DNA from: JAZGGS01 sp963764825
GTDB taxonomy: Bacteria > Bacteroidota > Ignavibacteria > Ignavibacteriales > Ignavibacteriaceae
DNA length: 64,000 nucleotides
Assembly: GCA_963764825.1 (NCBI GenBank)
Contig: CAVXUA010000003.1
Location: 248,001-312,000 of the forward strand
Direction: 5' to 3'
The notes under the pieces are model-generated. The model was not told the origin of the DNA. It was given only the letters and a program-made list of their open reading frames with translations, and did not search any database. The translations under genes and the position numbers were made by a program. Shown here piece by piece: positions 1 to 9,189 of the stretch; positions within the stretch are counted from its first letter, which is position 1; every line of letters starts with the position of its first letter.

Positions 1-198
1 GTTAATCATAGTTTGGATTTAAGAGTTGATAAACTATGGTTCTTTAGTGGCTGGAGTTTAATTACTTATATTGATATTCAAAACATTTATAACCGTAAAA
101 ATATTACTAGCGTTCGGTGGGATGTAAGAACCCAAACTCCAGAGTTTAATGAAGCAATTGGGATTTTACCTTCAATTGGTATTAGTGCGGTTTTTTAG
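1..198 (+). CDS. TonB-dependent receptor-like outer-membrane protein, C-terminal end (partial)
   Basis: The reading frame is open from the first base and stops at 196-198, so only the last 65 residues are visible. They read as alternating hydrophobic and polar strands, contain the typical receptor phrase YIDIQNIYNRKNI, and end in an aromatic residue (SAVF), as barrel proteins usually do. This matches the last strands of a TonB-dependent receptor, which imports large or scarce ligands across the outer membrane. The plug domain lies outside the window, so the ligand cannot be guessed. A 197-bp spacer without clear signals follows. Confidence 0.7.
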   Translation, partial: VNHSLDLRVDKLWFFSGWSLITYIDIQNIYNRKNITSVRWDVRTQTPEFNEAIGILPSIGISAVF

Positions 199-395
199 TC
201 GAGTTGTAAAACCCGTTGATTTCATTATTCCCGCTTGGTCCAAATCACACTTATACTTAAAATTCATCCAATCGAACTAATTAAACAATCAATTTGTTCA
301 ATAAGTAAATAATTAAAAAATATGAGAAATTATGTCGTTAAAAGAAAAAATTTAAAGGATTAACAAAGTCTATCTGGGCAGATGGAGTAATCAAT

Positions 396-937
396 ATGAA
401 AAAAATATATGCAGTAGTAATTGTTCTTTTATTATCCACGCCATTTTCAATTGCCCAAGAGCAGACTTTTGATGATCTTAAATCCCTTGATCTGCTAGTC
501 GGCGAATGGAAAGGACAGCTTGAGTATCTTAATTACAGCGAAAATACTACACGAGTTAAATTGCCGACAAATCTTTATTGTAATAAAACGGAGCTTGGTG
601 AAGCCATAACATTAAACTATGTTTTTCAAGATCCGGGATATAAGGTAGAAAATATTCAGTTGCTCACCCTTAATAAAATGGGTCAGCTTGTCTTAACAAT
701 CGTTGATGGTGGTATTGCAAAAAGTAGTGTTTTATATGTAAAATCGAATGAAACGAATAATGGTAAAACATCAACATGGTCTTTTTTGAATCAGGCTATG
801 ATAATAACCAGCCAGCTCTTATTCGCTATACAATAAATTTATCAGCCTCAACTTTAATATCTTTAAAGGAAGTAAAATATGATGATGGGGAGTTTACATT
901 TCGAAATCAAATTAAATTAAATAGAGTTAATAATTGA
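396..937 (+). CDS. Secreted hypothetical protein, frame-broken at a T6 run
   Basis: The frame starts at 396 with a clear signal peptide (MKKIYAVVIVLLLSTPFSIAQ) and reads to a stop at 836. Conservation-like composition ends at the TTTTTT run at 782-787. In the -1 frame from that run the protein continues as FFESGYDNNQPALIRY and ends at 937 after about 50 more residues. The whole product would be about 180 residues. The early phrase LVGEWKGQLEY resembles lipocalin-like or DUF1579-type secreted proteins, but this is a weak likeness. The break may be a lost T in the homopolymer, a true mutation or -1 frameshifting: T TTT TTG is in the correct phase for slippage. Confidence 0.5.
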
Positions 938-975
938 AAAATTAGAAAAAGTAATACAAATTAAGGAACAAAATT

Positions 976-1524
976 ATGAACATATTAATGATTGCCTTAA
1001 CTGCAGCCTCGCTTTTTAGTTCGTCTTCTTCAAATGATTCAGCAAATATTAGTGAGTTTACCGTAAAAGATATAAATCTGAAAGAAGTAAAACTATCCGA
1101 CTATAATGGGAAAGTGTTGCTTATTGTAAACGTAGCCAGCAAATGTGGTTTTACCTCACAATACGAAGGTTTACAAAGAATTTATGAAATGTATAAAGAT
1201 CAAGGATTTGAAGTATTAGGTTTTCCTTGTAATGATTTTGGCGGACAGGAGCCTGGTACAAATGAAGAGATTAAAAACTTCTGCTCACTAAATTATAATG
1301 TTACCTTCCCTATGTTTGATAAAGTTCATGTAAAGGGAGATGAAAAAGCACCTCTCTTTGATTTGTTGACAGATAATTCCGTAACTGGAAAGTCCTCTAT
1401 TAAGTGGAACTTTGAAAAATTCATAATTGATAAAGAAGGAAACATTGTTGACCGTTTCAGAAGTACAACAAAACCAGATAGCAAGAAAATAGCTTTACTG
1501 ATAGAAAAAGAGTTAAACAAATAA
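976..1524 (+). CDS. Glutathione peroxidase family (thiol peroxidase), exported
   Basis: A 182-residue glutathione-peroxidase-fold protein that reduces hydroperoxides with thioredoxin- or glutathione-type thiols. The peroxidatic site is visible as NVASKCGFTSQY (Cys57, encoded by TGT, so Cys and not selenocysteine). The Gln-containing motif FPCNDFGGQEPG follows at about 85-96, and WNFEKFI near residue 143 supplies the catalytic Trp and Asn. The length fits the bacterial family plus about 20 extra N-terminal residues that look like a short hydrophobic export signal. It is followed after 1 bp by the CIA30-like gene, so the two are probably co-transcribed. Confidence 0.9.
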   Translation: MNILMIALTAASLFSSSSSNDSANISEFTVKDINLKEVKLSDYNGKVLLIVNVASKCGFTSQYEGLQRIYEMYKDQGFEVLGFPCNDFGGQEPGTNEEIKNFCSLNYNVTFPMFDKVHVKGDEKAPLFDLLTDNSVTGKSSIKWNFEKFIIDKEGNIVDRFRSTTKPDSKKIALLIEKELNK

Positions 1525-1525
1525 A

Positions 1526-2066
1526 ATGACAACAATAATATTTTTAACGGTTATGAGTCTAATAATGAATGGTGAAACAGTAATATTTAATTTCAATTCT
1601 CCCACAACTTCAGGTGAATGGACAGCAGTAAATGATGTTGTTATGGGAGGTGTTTCAAACAGCCAGTTTGAGATAAACGAGGATAGCACTGCTAAATTTT
1701 CCGGAACGGTTTCCCCCGATAACAATGGCGGCTTTGCTTCTGCCAGAGCTTCATTAATAAATGAATTCAAAGATTTTGAAGGAGCTATAATTCGCGTTAA
1801 GGGTGATGGTAACATTTATAGTTTAAGATTTAGAACAGACATAAATTTTGACGGAATTTCTTATCAGGCAAAGTTCAAAACGGAACTTGGCGAATGGAAG
1901 GAATATAAAATATCCGTTGAGCGACTTTAAGCCAACTTTTAGGGGAAAGATTCTTTCCGACAAACCTAAACTTGAATCAAAAAATATAAAACAAATCGGG
2001 ATACTCATTGCCGATAAACAGTTTGGTAAGTTTGAGTTAAATATTGATTGGATAAAGTTCTATTAA
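1526..2066 (+). CDS. CIA30-family protein (NADH dehydrogenase assembly factor-like), frame-broken
   Basis: The first part (1526-1930) contains FNFNSPTTSGEWTAVNDVVMGG, typical of the CIA30 fold, a galactose-binding-like beta sandwich. The expected C-terminal half, with LSDFKPTFRGKILSD and QIGILIADKQFGKF, lies in the +1 frame and ends at 2066. The switch is near 1910-1925, around the bases encoding KYPLSDF. Repaired, the protein would be about 180 residues, normal for the family. Eukaryotic CIA30 helps assemble complex I; the bacterial role is less clear. The gene directly follows the peroxidase. A one-base indel explains the break; sequencing error and real mutation are both possible. Confidence 0.65.
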
Positions 2067-2094
2067 ATATAATCATTGATTTTACTTAAGAGTT

Positions 2095-2619
2095 ATGAAA
2101 AAAATAATAACGTTTATATTAATTGTATTCGGCTTGATTGGCTGTTCAACAACATATATTAATCGTAATCCTGTTGGAGAAAATTTTCCGACTGTAAACG
2201 GTAAATCATTAACTGAAGAAGAACGAGAACTGCCAACTTATTTTAAGGATTCACAAGTAGTATTACTTTTGGGTTACGAACAAGATTCTCAATTCGATAT
2301 CGACCGCTGGTTTATTGGTTTGGATATGACTGAAACTAAAATAAAAGCATATGAAATTCCCACAATTCAAGGGTTGTTTCCGCGAATGTTTAAATCTACG
2401 ATTGATAACGGAATGCGTAAAGGAATACCAAAAGAACTTTGGGGCGGAGTGATTACTATTTATGGAGACGGAGCAGTTGTGCAGGAATTTACGGGAAACG
2501 AAAACCCTAACAATGCGAGAGTTTTATTGCTTGATAAACAGGGTAAGGTAATTTATTTTCATGATAGAGGCTTTTCGGTTCCGGCTTTAAATAAACTTAG
2601 AGATAAAATAATTGAATAA
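2095..2619 (+). CDS. Predicted lipoprotein with thioredoxin-like (Atp10-like) fold
   Basis: 174 residues. The N-terminus has a lipobox signal, LIVFGLIGCS, with Cys17 as the lipidated residue. The body has the layout of a thioredoxin-fold protein: a VGENFPTVNGK entry, the strand VVLLLGYEQDSQFDIDRW where the CXXC would sit in a redox protein, and a late ARVLLLDKQGKVIYFHDRG strand pair. No CXXC is present, so redox activity is not expected. The pattern resembles proteins annotated as ATP10 or YtfJ-like. The family call is tentative; the lipoprotein call is firm. Confidence 0.55.
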   Translation: MKKIITFILIVFGLIGCSTTYINRNPVGENFPTVNGKSLTEEERELPTYFKDSQVVLLLGYEQDSQFDIDRWFIGLDMTETKIKAYEIPTIQGLFPRMFKSTIDNGMRKGIPKELWGGVITIYGDGAVVQEFTGNENPNNARVLLLDKQGKVIYFHDRGFSVPALNKLRDKIIE

Positions 2620-2761
2620 TTTTATATTTTATTTTTTAGAGAATAATTGAAACTGAAATATTAGCTAATATACAATTCACATTAACTATCAACAAAAGTT
2701 AAGTGTTATTTCAAAATTTAAATAACTCATTCATTAAAACAGGCAATAATAACAAATAATA

Positions 2762-3580
2762 ATGCCTAAATTACCTAATGAAAATGGATTTATAGATCTC
2801 TCAGATTATGGAAGACCCGCAGCAAGAGTTATTGCCAAAGCACTTAAAGAAACCACCGTTACTCCTATTCATGTCACTATTGGATTCATAATTTCAGGAC
2901 TGTTAGCCTTTGCTTGCATAATATTTGGTTTTTATTGGGCTGCAGCATTTTTCTTAATATTTAAATCTATTTTAGATGCTGCAGATGGTGAATTAGCCAG
3001 ATTGAACAATACCCCTTCATATACAGGACGTTACTTTGATTCTGTTGCAGACATTATTTTGAATTTCTTAATTCTTTTAGCAATTTGGTTTGTCACTGAT
3101 TCTAGTCTGGCATTCACTATTCTTGCATTTTTAGGCATACAATTACAAGGCACCTTATATAATTATTACTATGTTATATTAAGGAATAGATTTGATGGGG
3201 ATACAACGAGTCGTGTTTTTGAAAGCGAGGCTCCAATTGCAAAAAAAGGAGAAAAGCAAAAAAATGTAAATATCCTTTTCACATTATACAGAATACTTTA
3301 CGGAATTTTTGATAAAGCAATTTTTACTCTCGATCGAAATGCTTATAAAAGCAAGTGGTTTCCAAAGTGGTTTATGACTGGTGTATCGATTCTTGGTCTT
3401 GGGTTTCAGCTTTTAATAATTAGTATGATGTTAGTTTTAGGATGGAAAGACTACATTATTCCGTTTTTTATACTTTATTCTGTATTTATTTTCGTTTTTA
3501 TTGGTATCAGAAAATATTATGAAATCAAATTTATTGATGTCCCTAAAAAAGGATATAGAACAAAGCGTTATTCATTTTAA
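2762..3580 (+). CDS. CDP-alcohol phosphatidyltransferase family membrane enzyme
   Basis: 272 residues with about six hydrophobic helices. The full family signature is present at about residues 72-97: D-x2-DG-x2-AR-x8-G-x3-D-x3-D, read here from DAADGELAR to YFDSVAD. These aspartates bind the divalent metal and CDP diphosphate. The enzyme transfers a phosphatidyl or related group from a CDP-alcohol to an alcohol acceptor in the inner membrane (phospholipid or inositol-phospholipid synthesis). The acceptor cannot be told from the motif. The soluble loop at about 155-200 is longer than in PgsA or PssA. It precedes folE by 95 bp. Confidence 0.88.
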   Translation: MPKLPNENGFIDLSDYGRPAARVIAKALKETTVTPIHVTIGFIISGLLAFACIIFGFYWAAAFFLIFKSILDAADGELARLNNTPSYTGRYFDSVADIILNFLILLAIWFVTDSSLAFTILAFLGIQLQGTLYNYYYVILRNRFDGDTTSRVFESEAPIAKKGEKQKNVNILFTLYRILYGIFDKAIFTLDRNAYKSKWFPKWFMTGVSILGLGFQLLIISMMLVLGWKDYIIPFFILYSVFIFVFIGIRKYYEIKFIDVPKKGYRTKRYSF

Positions 3581-3675
3581 GAATATTTCAATAGTAATAA
3601 TTTAGCAAAATCTCTCCTTCCTGAACTTTAAAGTTATTTCTTTTGTTATTAATGGAAAAAATGAAGGAGTAAACT

Positions 3676-4356
3676 ATGAGGGATCCTGGTAACGGAAATG
3701 AACAAAGCTTAAATTTAAATGATATTATTGATGATCATGTACTTACATCAATAGAAACACCTCTGAGAAGCGATGCTTTTAAGATTGATGATGAACTGAA
3801 AATCGAACTGATCGAAAAAAACTTCAGAGAAATAATGAATATCCTTGGGTTAGATTTGAGTGATGAAAGTCTTAAAGATACACCAAAGCGCGTTGCAAAA
3901 ATGTATGTAAAAGAAATCTTCCGTGGATTGAATCCAGACAACAAACCACATCCAACACTTTTTGAGAACAAGTTTAAATTCAACGAAATGCTGATTGAAA
4001 GGGACATTACAATTTATTCATACTGCGAGCATCATTTTGTGCCGATAACCGGCAAAGCACACATAGCTTATTTTCCAAAGAATCATGTTATTGGATTATC
4101 AAAACTTAACAGGATTGCTCAATATTATGCTAAACGTCCGCAAGTTCAGGAACGATTAACAATGCAGATTGCAAACGATTTAAAAGACACATTGCAAACA
4201 GATGATGTTGCAGTTATAATTGATGCAGACCACATGTGTGTTGCATCCAGGGGTGTTAATGATGTAAACAGTTCAACGGTCACATCAAGCTATAGTGGTA
4301 AGTTTATTAATAATGATGCAAAGAAAGAGTTTTTAAGCCATATCAGAAAACAGTAA
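3676..4356 (+). CDS. folE: GTP cyclohydrolase I (FolE)
   Basis: 226 residues, close to the usual 220. It converts GTP to 7,8-dihydroneopterin triphosphate, the first step of folate and tetrahydrobiopterin synthesis. Family motifs are complete: the zinc-binding CEHHFVPITGKAHIAYFP (Cys and His ligands) around residue 117, LSKLNRIAQYYAKRPQVQERLT, the second zinc Cys in DHMCVASRGV, and the ending SSTVTSSYSGKF. The first 40 residues are a variable acidic extension. A Shine-Dalgarno-like GAAGGAG lies about 7 bp before the ATG. The SDR gene starts 7 bp after the stop, suggesting one transcript. Confidence 0.96.
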   Translation: MRDPGNGNEQSLNLNDIIDDHVLTSIETPLRSDAFKIDDELKIELIEKNFREIMNILGLDLSDESLKDTPKRVAKMYVKEIFRGLNPDNKPHPTLFENKFKFNEMLIERDITIYSYCEHHFVPITGKAHIAYFPKNHVIGLSKLNRIAQYYAKRPQVQERLTMQIANDLKDTLQTDDVAVIIDADHMCVASRGVNDVNSSTVTSSYSGKFINNDAKKEFLSHIRKQ

Positions 4357-4363
4357 AACAAAA

Positions 4364-5794
4364 ATGATTTTAGTTACAGGGGCAACAGGTTATGTAGGCG
4401 GAAGATTAGTCCCCCGTTTGCAAGAGCAAGGATATAAAGTTCGATGTCTTGCAAGAGATGCATCTCGTTTAAAGGATAGATGGGAAGATGTAGATATTGT
4501 TCAGGGCGATGTGCTTAATAAAGATTCCCTCCAAAATGTTTTCAGAGAAATTGATACTGCTTATTATTTAATTCATTCGATGGGTGGCGAAGGTGAATTT
4601 TCAGAGACTGATATAAGAGCAGCAGAAAATTTTGCTAGCGCTGCTGAAGAACAGGGAGTAAAAAGAATTATTTATCTTGGGGGATTAGGAGCTTCCGGCG
4701 AACAACTTTCAAAACATTTAGCCAGCAGATTACAAACAGGAGAGTCCCTGAGAAAATTTAATGTTCCCGTAACAGAATTCAGAGCGGGTGTAATTGTAGG
4801 ATCAGGTAGTCTCTCTTTCGAAATGATAAGATATCTTACTGAGCGGTTAAAATTCATGATAACTCCCAAATGGGTTAGTACAAAAACACAACCAATTGCC
4901 ATCAGGGATGTTATTCGTTACCTTGTTGATGCGCTCACAACTGTAGAATCTAAAGGTGAAATAATAGACATTGGTGGAGAAGATATTCTTACCTATAGAG
5001 ATTTAATGAGAATTTATGCAGACGTAAGAGGGTTAAAAAGATATTTTATTAAGGTGCCGGTTTTAACTCCAAAGTTATCTTCTCACTGGATTGGTTTTGT
5101 TACACCGCTCCCGTCCAGAATTGCAAAACCTTTAGTAGATGGTTTGAAGAATGAACTAATATGTAAAAGCAATAAAGCTAGAGAGCTATTTGGCTTTAAA
5201 ACCCTCTCTTACCGAGAAGCTGTTGAACTTGCATTACAAAGAAACAAAGAAGGTAAAACCGAAACCATTTGGTTCAGTTCTTATTCTTCGGGAGTGAAAG
5301 ATTCTAGAAGCCCTGTTCATCTTACGCAAAAAGAAGGAATGATAATTGAAAAAAGAGAAACCCATATAAATGCAACTGTTGAATCAACATTTAGAGCTTT
5401 TACTTCTATCGGAGGGAAAAATGGCTGGTATGCAAATTTTCTGTGGAGGATTCGTGGCTACATCGATTTGATTTGTGGTGGCGTGGGATTAAGGAGAGGA
5501 AGAAGAAGTGAAACAGAATTATTATCCGGCGATCCACTTGATTTTTGGAGAGTTGAAGCGATTGAAAAAAATAAACTGTTGCGCCTTCATGCAGAAATGA
5601 AATTACCCGGTGAAGCCTGGCTTCAGTTTGAAGTTGAGAGTGTAGGTATGAATAGATCAACTCTAACGCAAACTGCATTTTTTGAACCTAAAGGTTTATT
5701 GGGGCTACTGTATTGGTATCCTATTTATCCTTTACACGGAATTATTTTTGGGGGGATGATTAAAGCAATAAAAAGAGCGGCAGAAAAAATCTAA
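4364..5794 (+). CDS. SDR/NmrA-like NAD(P)-binding protein with DUF2867 domain
   Basis: 476 residues in two parts. Residues 1 to about 300 form an atypical short-chain dehydrogenase or NmrA-like Rossmann domain, with the nucleotide loop VTGATGYVGG at the start and the YLIHSMGG and RAGVIVGSGSLSFE segments seen in this family. Residues from about 325 to the end form a DUF2867 domain (SRPBCC-like), ending YPIYPLHGIIFGGMIKAIKRAAEKI or close to it. Proteins with this architecture are widespread; their substrate is not established. The gene follows folE closely. A decayed copy of its 3' end lies at 10765-10904. Confidence 0.9.
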   Translation: MILVTGATGYVGGRLVPRLQEQGYKVRCLARDASRLKDRWEDVDIVQGDVLNKDSLQNVFREIDTAYYLIHSMGGEGEFSETDIRAAENFASAAEEQGVKRIIYLGGLGASGEQLSKHLASRLQTGESLRKFNVPVTEFRAGVIVGSGSLSFEMIRYLTERLKFMITPKWVSTKTQPIAIRDVIRYLVDALTTVESKGEIIDIGGEDILTYRDLMRIYADVRGLKRYFIKVPVLTPKLSSHWIGFVTPLPSRIAKPLVDGLKNELICKSNKARELFGFKTLSYREAVELALQRNKEGKTETIWFSSYSSGVKDSRSPVHLTQKEGMIIEKRETHINATVESTFRAFTSIGGKNGWYANFLWRIRGYIDLICGGVGLRRGRRSETELLSGDPLDFWRVEAIEKNKLLRLHAEMKLPGEAWLQFEVESVGMNRSTLTQTAFFEPKGLLGLLYWYPIYPLHGIIFGGMIKAIKRAAEKI

Positions 5795-5874
5795 ACAAAT
5801 CGTGTATTAATTTTTTATTGCACATCCTTAAATAACTACTCACCAATTCAAAATCGGGTGGAAATCAATAAAAA

Positions 5875-6008
5875 ATCCCGCCCTCTATTATTAAGCAGAG
5901 CTTGTAGGGAATAAAGAGGTATTTAGACTTAAATCTAAGATTTATAGTATTTTGCAATGATTGATTTGTATTTTTGTAAATGCTTCAATTGATTGGGTGG
6001 GGGCTAAT
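5875..6008. repeat. Dispersed intergenic repeat, copy A
   Basis: Begins with TCCCGCCCTCTATTATTAAG and runs to a GGGTGGGGGC end. It shares two blocks with other spacers: a 5' block like CCC(C)gcctatgTTATTAAGCAGgg..GGGAAAt (copies at 7410, 9190 and 10335) and a 3' block GATTGATTTGTATTnTTGTAAATnCT(c)AATT (copy at about 9281). It fills the spacer between the convergent SDR and peptide-transporter genes. No reading frame is apparent. It may be a decayed miniature mobile element or a conserved transcribed structure. Confidence 0.5.
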
Positions 6009-6048
6009 GAGTTTCTACTGGTTTTAATTCAGTAACTAAATAAACCAA

Positions 6049-7359
6049 TTAACTTTCTGTAATTTCCTCAGCGCCATGAGTAAGAGTTTTTAATTTCTTA
6101 AAGAAGAGTAATAACAGTAAGCCGAATAAAAGACAAAAAATGAAAATACCGGTAAACACTTCCAGTTCACCGGCATGGGTTGCAAGTTCGCCAACAAGTC
6201 CTGCTAATTTATTACCAAGTCCTGTTGCCGCAAAATAGATTCCCATCATGATAGAGGCATACTTTAGCGGGGCAAGTTTTGTTATAAATGAAAGCGCAAC
6301 CGGGGAGATAGATAGCTCACCAATAACTTGTAGCAGGTAAGAAAGAATCAGCCAGATAAGCATTGCCTTAGCACCGTCCTCTGCTTCGATAGCTGCGCCT
6401 GTCATCATTAGGAAACCAGTGCCCATCACCATTGTACCTATTGCCATTTTAAATAAAGAAGAGGATTCTCTCCCTTTTAGCTGACGCTTACTCCAAAAGC
6501 TTGCAACTATGGTTCCAAATATTATTACAAATATGGCGGGGACTGATTGGAATAAGCTTGCAGGAATTTCAAACCCTAATATTTCACGGTTGATTTTATC
6601 ATGAGTGTAAATATTCATCAGCCCGCCCGCTTGCTCATATGCTGCCCAAAAAACAATAACGATTAAAAATGAAATTAGGAGTACAATCACCCTATCCTTT
6701 TCAATCTTGGTTAGTGGCTTTCTTGTTTTTGTCCCCTCTATTTTAGGGGCGGGAATATAATTACCAACATCTTTTAAATGCTTCTGTCCCCATAAATAAA
6801 CACCTTGGCCGATTAACATGCCTATGCCGGCCAGGCCAAAACCATAATGCCATCCGTAAACTTCTCCGATATAACCAACGAGCAAGGGGGCAGTAGCTGC
6901 ACCTATATTAATTCCAATATAAAAAATTGTAAATCCGTTATCGCGTCTTGGATCGCCTTGCTTATACAATCCGCCAACCATTGTAGATATATTTGGTTTA
7001 AGGCACCCTACACCTGCAATAATTAAGATTAGGCCGGTGTAAAAACCAATCATATTATTAATTGCTAAAGTTAACTGGCCTGCCGCTATTAATAACCCGC
7101 CAAGGAAAACAGTTTTTTTCTGGCCCAACCATTTATCGGCAATGATACCACCAGGGATTGACATCACATAGACAAGCATTGTGTACCAGCCATAAAGCAC
7201 AAGCGCTTCGGCACTTGTCCATCCAAGCCCGGGATTATCACCCAAAGTCTCACGAGTTAAATACAACACGAGTATGGCACGCATACCGTAAAAGCTAAAA
7301 CGTTCCCACATTTCCGTGAAGAATAATATCGACAATCCTTTTGGATGATGATGTTTCAT
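6049..7359 (-). CDS. Proton-dependent oligopeptide transporter (POT/PTR2 family)
   Basis: 436 residues, almost all hydrophobic helices of the major facilitator superfamily. It imports di- and tripeptides with protons across the inner membrane. The family ExxER motif is visible near the N-terminus (FFTEMWERFSFYGMRA), and the PTR2 signature FTIFYIGINIGAATAPLL lies around residue 150. It is slightly shorter than typical bacterial POT proteins (about 450-500). The ATG at 7359 is the natural start, as the ExxER helix follows at once. It stands alone, transcribed toward the SDR gene. Confidence 0.93.
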   Translation of the reverse strand: MKHHHPKGLSILFFTEMWERFSFYGMRAILVLYLTRETLGDNPGLGWTSAEALVLYGWYTMLVYVMSIPGGIIADKWLGQKKTVFLGGLLIAAGQLTLAINNMIGFYTGLILIIAGVGCLKPNISTMVGGLYKQGDPRRDNGFTIFYIGINIGAATAPLLVGYIGEVYGWHYGFGLAGIGMLIGQGVYLWGQKHLKDVGNYIPAPKIEGTKTRKPLTKIEKDRVIVLLISFLIVIVFWAAYEQAGGLMNIYTHDKINREILGFEIPASLFQSVPAIFVIIFGTIVASFWSKRQLKGRESSSLFKMAIGTMVMGTGFLMMTGAAIEAEDGAKAMLIWLILSYLLQVIGELSISPVALSFITKLAPLKYASIMMGIYFAATGLGNKLAGLVGELATHAGELEVFTGIFIFCLLFGLLLLLFFKKLKTLTHGAEEITES

Positions 7360-7409
7360 TAAGCCCTAATTTTTTTTATTAAGCAATATGGAGATAGTCG
7401 GGGAAATAA

Positions 7410-7475
7410 AAAAACCCCCCCCGAAGTTATTAAGCAGGGATTAGGGAAATGAATAAGAGTAGGCAAGGGTGTTTG
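7410..7475. repeat. Dispersed intergenic repeat, copy B (5' block only)
   Basis: The sequence AACCCCCCCC-GAAG-TTATTAAGCAGGG-ATTAGGGAAAT matches the 5' block of copies A and C. The 3' block is missing or unrecognisable. It lies in the 243-bp spacer between the divergent peptide-transporter and PAS-cyclase genes. The copy includes an eight-C run. Confidence 0.45.
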
Positions 7476-7602
7476 GCTAAATTTGTAATAACATATTTAA
7501 CTGGTTTTTTTACCGTTAAAACGTATTACGTTTATTGAGAAGTTGTAACACATTTTAGCAAACTAGGATTATTTGTTCGAAAAATTGTAACTTTAATCAT
7601 CA

Positions 7603-8733
7603 ATGGGCAAATCACACTTAAATGACTCCATCATATTGCTGGAATCAATGACTCAAAGCATATTGATTACAACGCCGGAGCTTGATGCTCCCGGACCCTA
7701 CATTATTTATGTCAATAAAGCTTTTGAAGAAATGACCGGTTGGAGCAGAGATGAAGTAATCGGAAAAAATCCAAGAATTCTACAAGGTCCTAAAACCGAC
7801 CATAGAATCTTTCATAATTTAAAAAATGTTCTCAATAAAGGAGGTGTGTGGGAAGGTAAGACTATTAACTACAAAAAGGACGGAACTGAATTTTATATGG
7901 AGTGGTCTATTGCCCCTGTCTTTGATAAAAATGGTAAAACATATCAGTTGCTTGCTGTTCAGAGCGATATAACGGAGAATGTAAGGATCGAAAAGCGACT
8001 TGAGAAGACAAGAGAAAGAGAATTAAAAAGAGTTGAGGAAATTGAACAAGCTAATATCAAACTCCATTCTTTAACAGAAAAACAAAAAAAAACGCTAGAC
8101 CTGTTTATAAAATATGTACCGGAGTCGGTTGTAAGAAAAGCTCTCTCTGACACAATTGAAGACATCAAGGAAGGTGTTAAGTTAGAAGTGGCCTTACTTT
8201 TTTGCGATATAAGAGGATTTACCCGCATTGCGGAAAAATTGAATCCTACCGAGGTAGTAAGGATACTTGATACTTATTATTCCAAGATGGCAGATGTGAT
8301 TAAAACGCACAATGGAATTATAACTCAATTTATTGGTGACGAAATTTTTGTTACTTTTGGTGCGCCCATCCCAATTAAGGATCCTGAAATTTCATCCGCT
8401 TATTGTGCAATCGAAATGATAGAAAAGTTGAACGAGATTAATAGCGAATTAAAGGATATTTTATCTGAAAAATTTACGGTAGGCATTGGACTAAACTACG
8501 GTCCAATAATAGCAGGAAACCTTGGTTCTGATGATAGACTTACCTATGCTATTACAGGAGATGCTGTAAACACTGCAAAAAGGATAGAGTCATTGACTTC
8601 AAACCTTGCGGATACCATTTTAATAAGTGAATCCGTTTATAAAAAAGCCAAAGCATTGTTTTCAACAAAGCCCTGGGGTGAAGTAAGTGTAAAGGGTAAG
8701 GAAAAGAAAATAATGGTTTATCAGTTACTTTAA
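7603..8733 (+). CDS. PAS domain-class III nucleotide cyclase
   Basis: 376 residues, no membrane segment. A PAS domain spans about 12-130; its GKNPRILQG loop matches LOV-type PAS but has Pro in place of the flavin-linking Cys. A charged coiled linker (about 128-165) leads to a class III cyclase domain (about 192-372). Metal-binding aspartates are present in FCDIRGF (D202) and FIGDEIF (D246), and the transition-state Asn/Arg pair in AVNTAKR (N323, R327). The base-selecting Lys is replaced by Gln242 and the usual Asp/Thr after the Tyr is Ala316, so the product (cAMP, cGMP or other) is uncertain. A Crp/Fnr regulator lies 2.3 kb downstream. Confidence 0.9.
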   Translation: MGKSHLNDSIILLESMTQSILITTPELDAPGPYIIYVNKAFEEMTGWSRDEVIGKNPRILQGPKTDHRIFHNLKNVLNKGGVWEGKTINYKKDGTEFYMEWSIAPVFDKNGKTYQLLAVQSDITENVRIEKRLEKTRERELKRVEEIEQANIKLHSLTEKQKKTLDLFIKYVPESVVRKALSDTIEDIKEGVKLEVALLFCDIRGFTRIAEKLNPTEVVRILDTYYSKMADVIKTHNGIITQFIGDEIFVTFGAPIPIKDPEISSAYCAIEMIEKLNEINSELKDILSEKFTVGIGLNYGPIIAGNLGSDDRLTYAITGDAVNTAKRIESLTSNLADTILISESVYKKAKALFSTKPWGEVSVKGKEKKIMVYQLL

Positions 8734-8736
8734 GCT

Positions 8737-8898
8737 ATGCTGTTAGGAAATTTACGGAAATATTGTTGTATCCCATTTGGCGTTTTAGGTAAGTCGATGG
8801 TATTAAATATTTTAAAGGAAAAACTGGAAACGAAATATTACAATGGGATGACTTTTATTCAATCAACAAATAACAAACTAAAAATAGTTAATGGATAA
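8737..8898 (+). CDS. Short ORF of unknown function (53 codons)
   Basis: An ATG 3 bp after the cyclase stop opens a 53-codon frame containing YCCIPFGVLGKSMVLNILKEK and ending KLKIVNG. The amino-acid content looks protein-like, but there is no recognisable family and no strong ribosome-binding site. It could be a small protein coupled to the cyclase or a decayed gene fragment. From 8899 to 9189 I see nothing: no frame, no RNA gene, no convincing signal. Confidence 0.25.
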   Translation: MLLGNLRKYCCIPFGVLGKSMVLNILKEKLETKYYNGMTFIQSTNNKLKIVNG

Positions 8899-9189
8899 TA
8901 TCTTAAAATAATGACTGATCCGAAGTCAGTGAACATTCTATAAATGGTTAAATATTTAAATTAACTAAGTTTTTTCATCGTTTTATATTCATTCAGCACA
9001 CTCCCCAATCTACCAGAGTAGGGACTTAAGTAAGGACTTCTTACTATTACCTTAATTATTTGTATAATATTATTTAATTAAAAAAATATAAAAGAACTTC
9101 CCAAATAAAAAGCGGACTTTTGCCATTAACTTAACACACCTCCGTACTGATGACCTGCGGAATGCTGTTGAGATGTTGAATTGGGAGTT

